DNA from: Pseudoalteromonas arabiensis
GTDB taxonomy: Bacteria > Pseudomonadota > Gammaproteobacteria > Enterobacterales > Alteromonadaceae
Assembly: GCF_001550155.1 (NCBI RefSeq)
Contig: NZ_LRUF01000023.1
Span: 17,659-81,658, forward strand
DNA length: 64,000 nt
Reading direction: 5' to 3'
This document shows positions 60,997 through 64,000 of the stretch, piece after piece. Under the pieces are notes generated by a model, which saw only the letters and a list, made by a program, of their open reading frames with translations, was not told where the DNA came from and searched no databases. Every line of letters begins with the position of its first letter. Positions within the stretch are counted from its first letter, which is position 1. The position numbers were made by a program, and so were the translations under genes.

Positions 60997-62385
60997 GTGA
61001 CAGCATCTGCTTTTACATCATTGGCGTTACCGCAAGAGTTAGTCGAAAATTTATCGACCTTAGGTTATTCACAAATGACCCCAGTGCAAGCACAAAGCTT
61101 GCCTGTGATTTTGCAAGGGAAAGATATCATTGCGCAAGCGAAAACAGGTTCAGGTAAAACAGCTGCATTTAGTTTAGGAGTATTAGCTAAGCTAAATGTA
61201 AAACGTTTTCGTATTCAATCATTAATCTTATGCCCTACTCGTGAATTAGCCGAACAGGTGGCCCAAGAAGTACGTAAGCTAGCGCGTAGCATTCATAATA
61301 TAAAGGTATTAACGCTATGTGGGGGCGTGTCTATTGGTCCGCAAATAGGTTCACTTGAACATGGTGCTCACATCGTGGTGGGCACACCTGGCCGTGTCGA
61401 TGATCACATTCGCAAAGGGACACTCAGTTTAGATGATGTCGAGACATTGGTACTGGATGAAGCCGATCAAATGCTTGATATGGGATTTCAGGATACGTTA
61501 GACGCGATTGTTGACTGTATTCCAGCCCAGCGCCAGACGCTGTTATTCAGTGCGACCTATCCAAAGTCGATTGCAGCTATTGCTGAGCGAGTACTTAGCA
61601 ACCCTGAAATGATCAAGGTTGAAGAAGAGCAAGAAAAAAGCACGATTAAGCAATACTTTTATAAGTTGGATAACAATAAGCAGCGTTTTAATACACTAAA
61701 GCTACTGCTGCTGAAGTTTCAACCTGAAAGCTGTGTGATTTTTTGTAACACCAAGGTAGAAACGCAACAGATTTGTGATGACCTTTTTGCTGAGGGCTTC
61801 AGTGCAGTTGCACTTCATGGTGACCTTGAGCAGCGAGAGAGAGAGCGCACATTAATTCGCTTTGCGAATAAGAGTGCTTCGATTTTAGTGGCGACAGACG
61901 TGGCTGCTCGCGGACTGGATATTAATGATATGGACATGGTGGTGAACTACCACCTTGCTCATGACCCACAAACTCATGTTCACCGAGTTGGCCGTACTGG
62001 GCGAGCAGGTAAAAAAGGCATTGCTTGCTCAATATATGGGGAAGCAGAACAATTCAAGGTAGCGCAAATCGGTGACCACTATGAGCGTGACTTTGACCCT
62101 GAACCACTACCGCCGTTTAGTTTACTCGAAAAGCCAGCTTATAAGCCAACGATGGCAACCATCATGATTGATGCGGGTAAAAAGCAAAAAATTCGTGCGG
62201 GTGATATCTTAGGGGCGTTAACTGGTAAAGAAGGGGTTGCAGGCCATCAAGTTGGTAAAATTAATGTGCTGGATAATGTCGCTTTTATTGCTGTTGAGCG
62301 TGTTGCTGCAAAACCTGCTTTACGAAAATTAACAGAAGGCAATATCAAAAAGCGTAAAATCCGTGCGCGTCGCCTCACTCGTTAA
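60997..62385 (+). CDS. dbpA: DEAD-box RNA helicase DbpA
   Basis: The start is taken as the GTG at 60997, with GGA eight bases upstream. It gives MTASAFTSLALPQELV, aligned with the E. coli start. The frame to 60964 is an unneeded extension. The 462-residue protein has the Q-motif region MTPVQAQSLP, AKTGSGKT, PTRELAEQ, DEAD, SAT, and HRVGRTGRAG, followed by the DbpA RNA-binding domain with GALTGKEGVAGHQVGKINVLDNVAFIAVE. DbpA works on hairpin 92 of 23S rRNA in 50S assembly. Confidence 0.94.
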   Translation: MTASAFTSLALPQELVENLSTLGYSQMTPVQAQSLPVILQGKDIIAQAKTGSGKTAAFSLGVLAKLNVKRFRIQSLILCPTRELAEQVAQEVRKLARSIHNIKVLTLCGGVSIGPQIGSLEHGAHIVVGTPGRVDDHIRKGTLSLDDVETLVLDEADQMLDMGFQDTLDAIVDCIPAQRQTLLFSATYPKSIAAIAERVLSNPEMIKVEEEQEKSTIKQYFYKLDNNKQRFNTLKLLLLKFQPESCVIFCNTKVETQQICDDLFAEGFSAVALHGDLEQRERERTLIRFANKSASILVATDVAARGLDINDMDMVVNYHLAHDPQTHVHRVGRTGRAGKKGIACSIYGEAEQFKVAQIGDHYERDFDPEPLPPFSLLEKPAYKPTMATIMIDAGKKQKIRAGDILGALTGKEGVAGHQVGKINVLDNVAFIAVERVAAKPALRKLTEGNIKKRKIRARRLTR

Positions 62386-62389
62386 CTGA

Positions 62390-62974
62390 TCATAATGAGC
62401 AATATAATTTAAGTTGCTCATATTCACCTTGTATTTGTTTAAACACCACCGCAGAGCCCTGCTTATCTGGGTGGTGTTTTAATGCAAGTTGCCGCCAACG
62501 TTTTTGTACATCCTTTAACGAATATTCAGTATTTAAATTCCACCGCTCCCGTATTTCTTGGTGTTGTAAGGGAGTGAGTTTTTTTGTGGTATTTACAGAA
62601 GTTTGCTGACCAAAATGTTGCCAGAAATTATCGAGAAGTGCTGCAATTTCATCGTTAGATGTGTCGTAATTGTGCCAATCTAGGTAGTAGTCTCTTAAAG
62701 GTTCAGCTTGTAGTAATGCAGTATGTGAGGGTGTATTTACAAGCTCTATATGCAGCGAAGCGATACGGAGATGGTAGTCAGGGACCAGCTGTAATTGCAA
62801 CTGATAAAGTGCATTCATGACTAGAAAATTGCGCTTAAACAAGTCTTTTTGCGGGTCATCATCGAGTGCTTTGATGTGATTCGTTTCTGATAAGGCGCTT
62901 GCTAATGTGTGAACTTTCCAAATCGGCTGTCTTATAAGTAAGCAAAAAATCTCGTCAATCAGTGGGTTAACCAT
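62390..62974 (-). CDS. DnaJ-related protein with C-terminal J domain
   Basis: The chosen ATG at 62974 gives MVNPLIDEIFCLL. The frame open to a GTG at 63016 has no ribosome site, so the start is uncertain. The 194-residue protein has the DNAJ_related N-terminal domain and ends in a J domain with WRQLALKHHPDKQGS, containing the HPD needed to activate DnaK. The J domain at the C-terminus, not the N-terminus, is characteristic of this family. It lies four bases from the convergent dbpA stop. Confidence 0.85.
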   Translation of the reverse strand: MVNPLIDEIFCLLIRQPIWKVHTLASALSETNHIKALDDDPQKDLFKRNFLVMNALYQLQLQLVPDYHLRIASLHIELVNTPSHTALLQAEPLRDYYLDWHNYDTSNDEIAALLDNFWQHFGQQTSVNTTKKLTPLQHQEIRERWNLNTEYSLKDVQKRWRQLALKHHPDKQGSAVVFKQIQGEYEQLKLYCSL

Positions 62975-63128
62975 TGTTCGTAAGCCGATGTTTAGTGTAA
63001 TCTTTATTTTATACACGCTATCACAGCAACGTTATTAAAACCATGCTCGTGTTTTTAATCGTTGGCGCATTTAATCAAGGTTTAATTTTAGTGGCCTATG
63101 CTACTAAGCTTTTAGGGATATATACAAT

Positions 63129-64000
63129 ATGCTTATAAAATTGCGCAGCGGCTTAATTAACTTGATGTTTTTTTGCTGGGGCTTATTTTTATTTACCGAT
63201 ATTGCGCATGCCCACCCTTCATTATTGGAGCGTTTTAATCAATCTCAGCAATGGGATGAAAAGTTGCAGTTAGGAAAAAAACTGCTGGCTTCTTCTGTAT
63301 TAAGTTCACAAAAACAGCATGAAATTCATATGCAACTAGGCGATTTGGCACTCGAGCAGGGCAATTTTACTGCTGCCGTTGAGCATTACCAGTTGGCTGA
63401 GAAAAGTACGACTTTGGAATCGGATCCTGAGGGGTATTTTTTAGCAATGAAAATGCAAGGTGTCACCTATTATTACCAAGGTCTAATGCAACAAGCCGTC
63501 GCGACGTACCTACGTGCTTTGAAAGTCGCGGAAAATATGAAAGATCCTATTTCTAAAGCAAATTTGCTCAGTAATATTGGCCTTGCTTATTTTAATATGT
63601 TCAATATGCATCAAGCACTGGATTACTATAAACAAGCTAAAACATTGTTTGAGCAATACGGCACTGCTCAAGATAAAGCTGATATTTTGCATAATATCGC
63701 AGGCATTTATATTCGTTTATCGAGTTATAGTACAGCACTTGATATGTATCGAGAGACGCTTGAGATCTATCAAGAGCTAGGTGATAAAGATGGAGTGGCA
63801 CAGTCTTATGGCAATATGGGGGTCGCTTATTCTGAGTTAGGGCAATATCAGTTGTCACTACATTATTATCAGCGAGCTTTACGCTATTACCAATCAACAA
63901 ACAATGCCTATTACTTATCATCGCGACATGGCAATATCGCCAATGTTTACTTGCGCACAGGCGATCTTGAACTTGCTATTAGTCATGCCGAGAAAGCGGT
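63129..64000 (+). CDS. Secreted TPR-repeat protein, 3' end cut by window edge
   Basis: The frame from the ATG at 63129 stays open through position 64000, giving 290 codons without a stop. The product has a signal peptide or anchor (LINLMFFCWGLFLFTDIAHA, cleavage near AHA-HP) and then TPR units. Repeats include NLGDLALEQGNF-type segments (QLGDLALEQGNFTAAVEHYQ), SNIGLAYFNMFNMHQALDYYKQA, NIAGIYIRLSSYSTALDMY and NMGVAYSELGQYQLSLHYYQRAL. Such N-termini often precede a GGDEF or histidine kinase domain in these bacteria, but this cannot be seen here. It diverges from the DnaJ-related gene. Confidence 0.85.
   Translation, partial: MLIKLRSGLINLMFFCWGLFLFTDIAHAHPSLLERFNQSQQWDEKLQLGKKLLASSVLSSQKQHEIHMQLGDLALEQGNFTAAVEHYQLAEKSTTLESDPEGYFLAMKMQGVTYYYQGLMQQAVATYLRALKVAENMKDPISKANLLSNIGLAYFNMFNMHQALDYYKQAKTLFEQYGTAQDKADILHNIAGIYIRLSSYSTALDMYRETLEIYQELGDKDGVAQSYGNMGVAYSELGQYQLSLHYYQRALRYYQSTNNAYYLSSRHGNIANVYLRTGDLELAISHAEKA

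Overview
The window reads as chromosomal DNA of a marine gammaproteobacterium of the order Alteromonadales, most likely Pseudoalteromonas or a close relative. This is inferred from protein resemblance, low-to-moderate GC content by eye, and gene order. The order lptM-lysA-dapF-DUF484-xerC-yigB facing cyaY, together with hemC-hemDX-hemY and ubiD-fre, is typical of gammaproteobacteria. The secreted S8 protease with a GlyGly-CTERM-like tail, the lipoprotein S9 peptidase, the penicillin-acylase homologue and the large CHASE and MASE1 hybrid kinases fit a marine heterotroph. No prophage, insertion sequence, CRISPR array or classical defence island is visible. The only clearly non-genic element is a nested palindrome at about 10.75-10.95 kb.

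Layout. 0-5.6 kb: a truncated tRNA-Ser with its promoter, a small basic protein, a lipid-kinase homologue, a DMT transporter divergent from a MocR regulator across a likely operator, a DUF2884 protein and a small acidic protein. 5.6-11.5 kb: glutathione peroxidase, a LysR regulator divergent from yqhD, azlCD, cytochrome b561 facing cytochrome c', the palindrome region and a DUF2721 protein. 11.7-17.4 kb: two secreted or envelope peptidases. 17.4-21.2 kb: a minus-strand operon of two spondin-domain proteins followed by an OmpR-type regulator and a sensor kinase. Tandem direct repeats and a 5'UTR hairpin lie in front of it. 21.3-25.7 kb: DUF4870 and YqaA membrane proteins, the folM-folE-folX pterin operon, nadE and yceH. 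25.7-32.6 kb: a hybrid kinase, a penicillin-acylase family hydrolase and a diguanylate cyclase.

32.8-38.7 kb: a GNAT/nitrilase fusion coupled to a Gdx-type SMR exporter, a second DMT transporter, an orphan terminator, a MAPEG protein, a BlaI-like repressor with a TonB-tailed M56 protease and its palindromic operator, and an RluF-type pseudouridine synthase. 38.7-41 kb: small stand-alone genes and a retropepsin-like protein. 41-51.6 kb: the housekeeping block yigB/xerC/DUF484/dapF/lysA/lptM, divergent from cyaY, esterase, DUF2914, hemC, the hemD-hemX fusion and hemY. 51.6-64 kb: a MASE1 hybrid kinase with a non-ATG start, adenosine deaminase, a CBS protein, fre, ubiD, a MliC-type lysozyme inhibitor, a DUF808 protein, a Sel1/zinc-ribbon protein, dbpA, a DnaJ-related protein and a TPR protein cut by the window end.

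Most of the window is ordinary. The most distinctive points are the spondin/two-component operon with its candidate control sites, the coupled GNAT-nitrilase/guanidinium-exporter pair, the BlaI/M56-TonB operator, the internal ribosome site inside hemDX, and an orphan terminator that may end an unannotated RNA. I did not find a clearly new multi-gene system.
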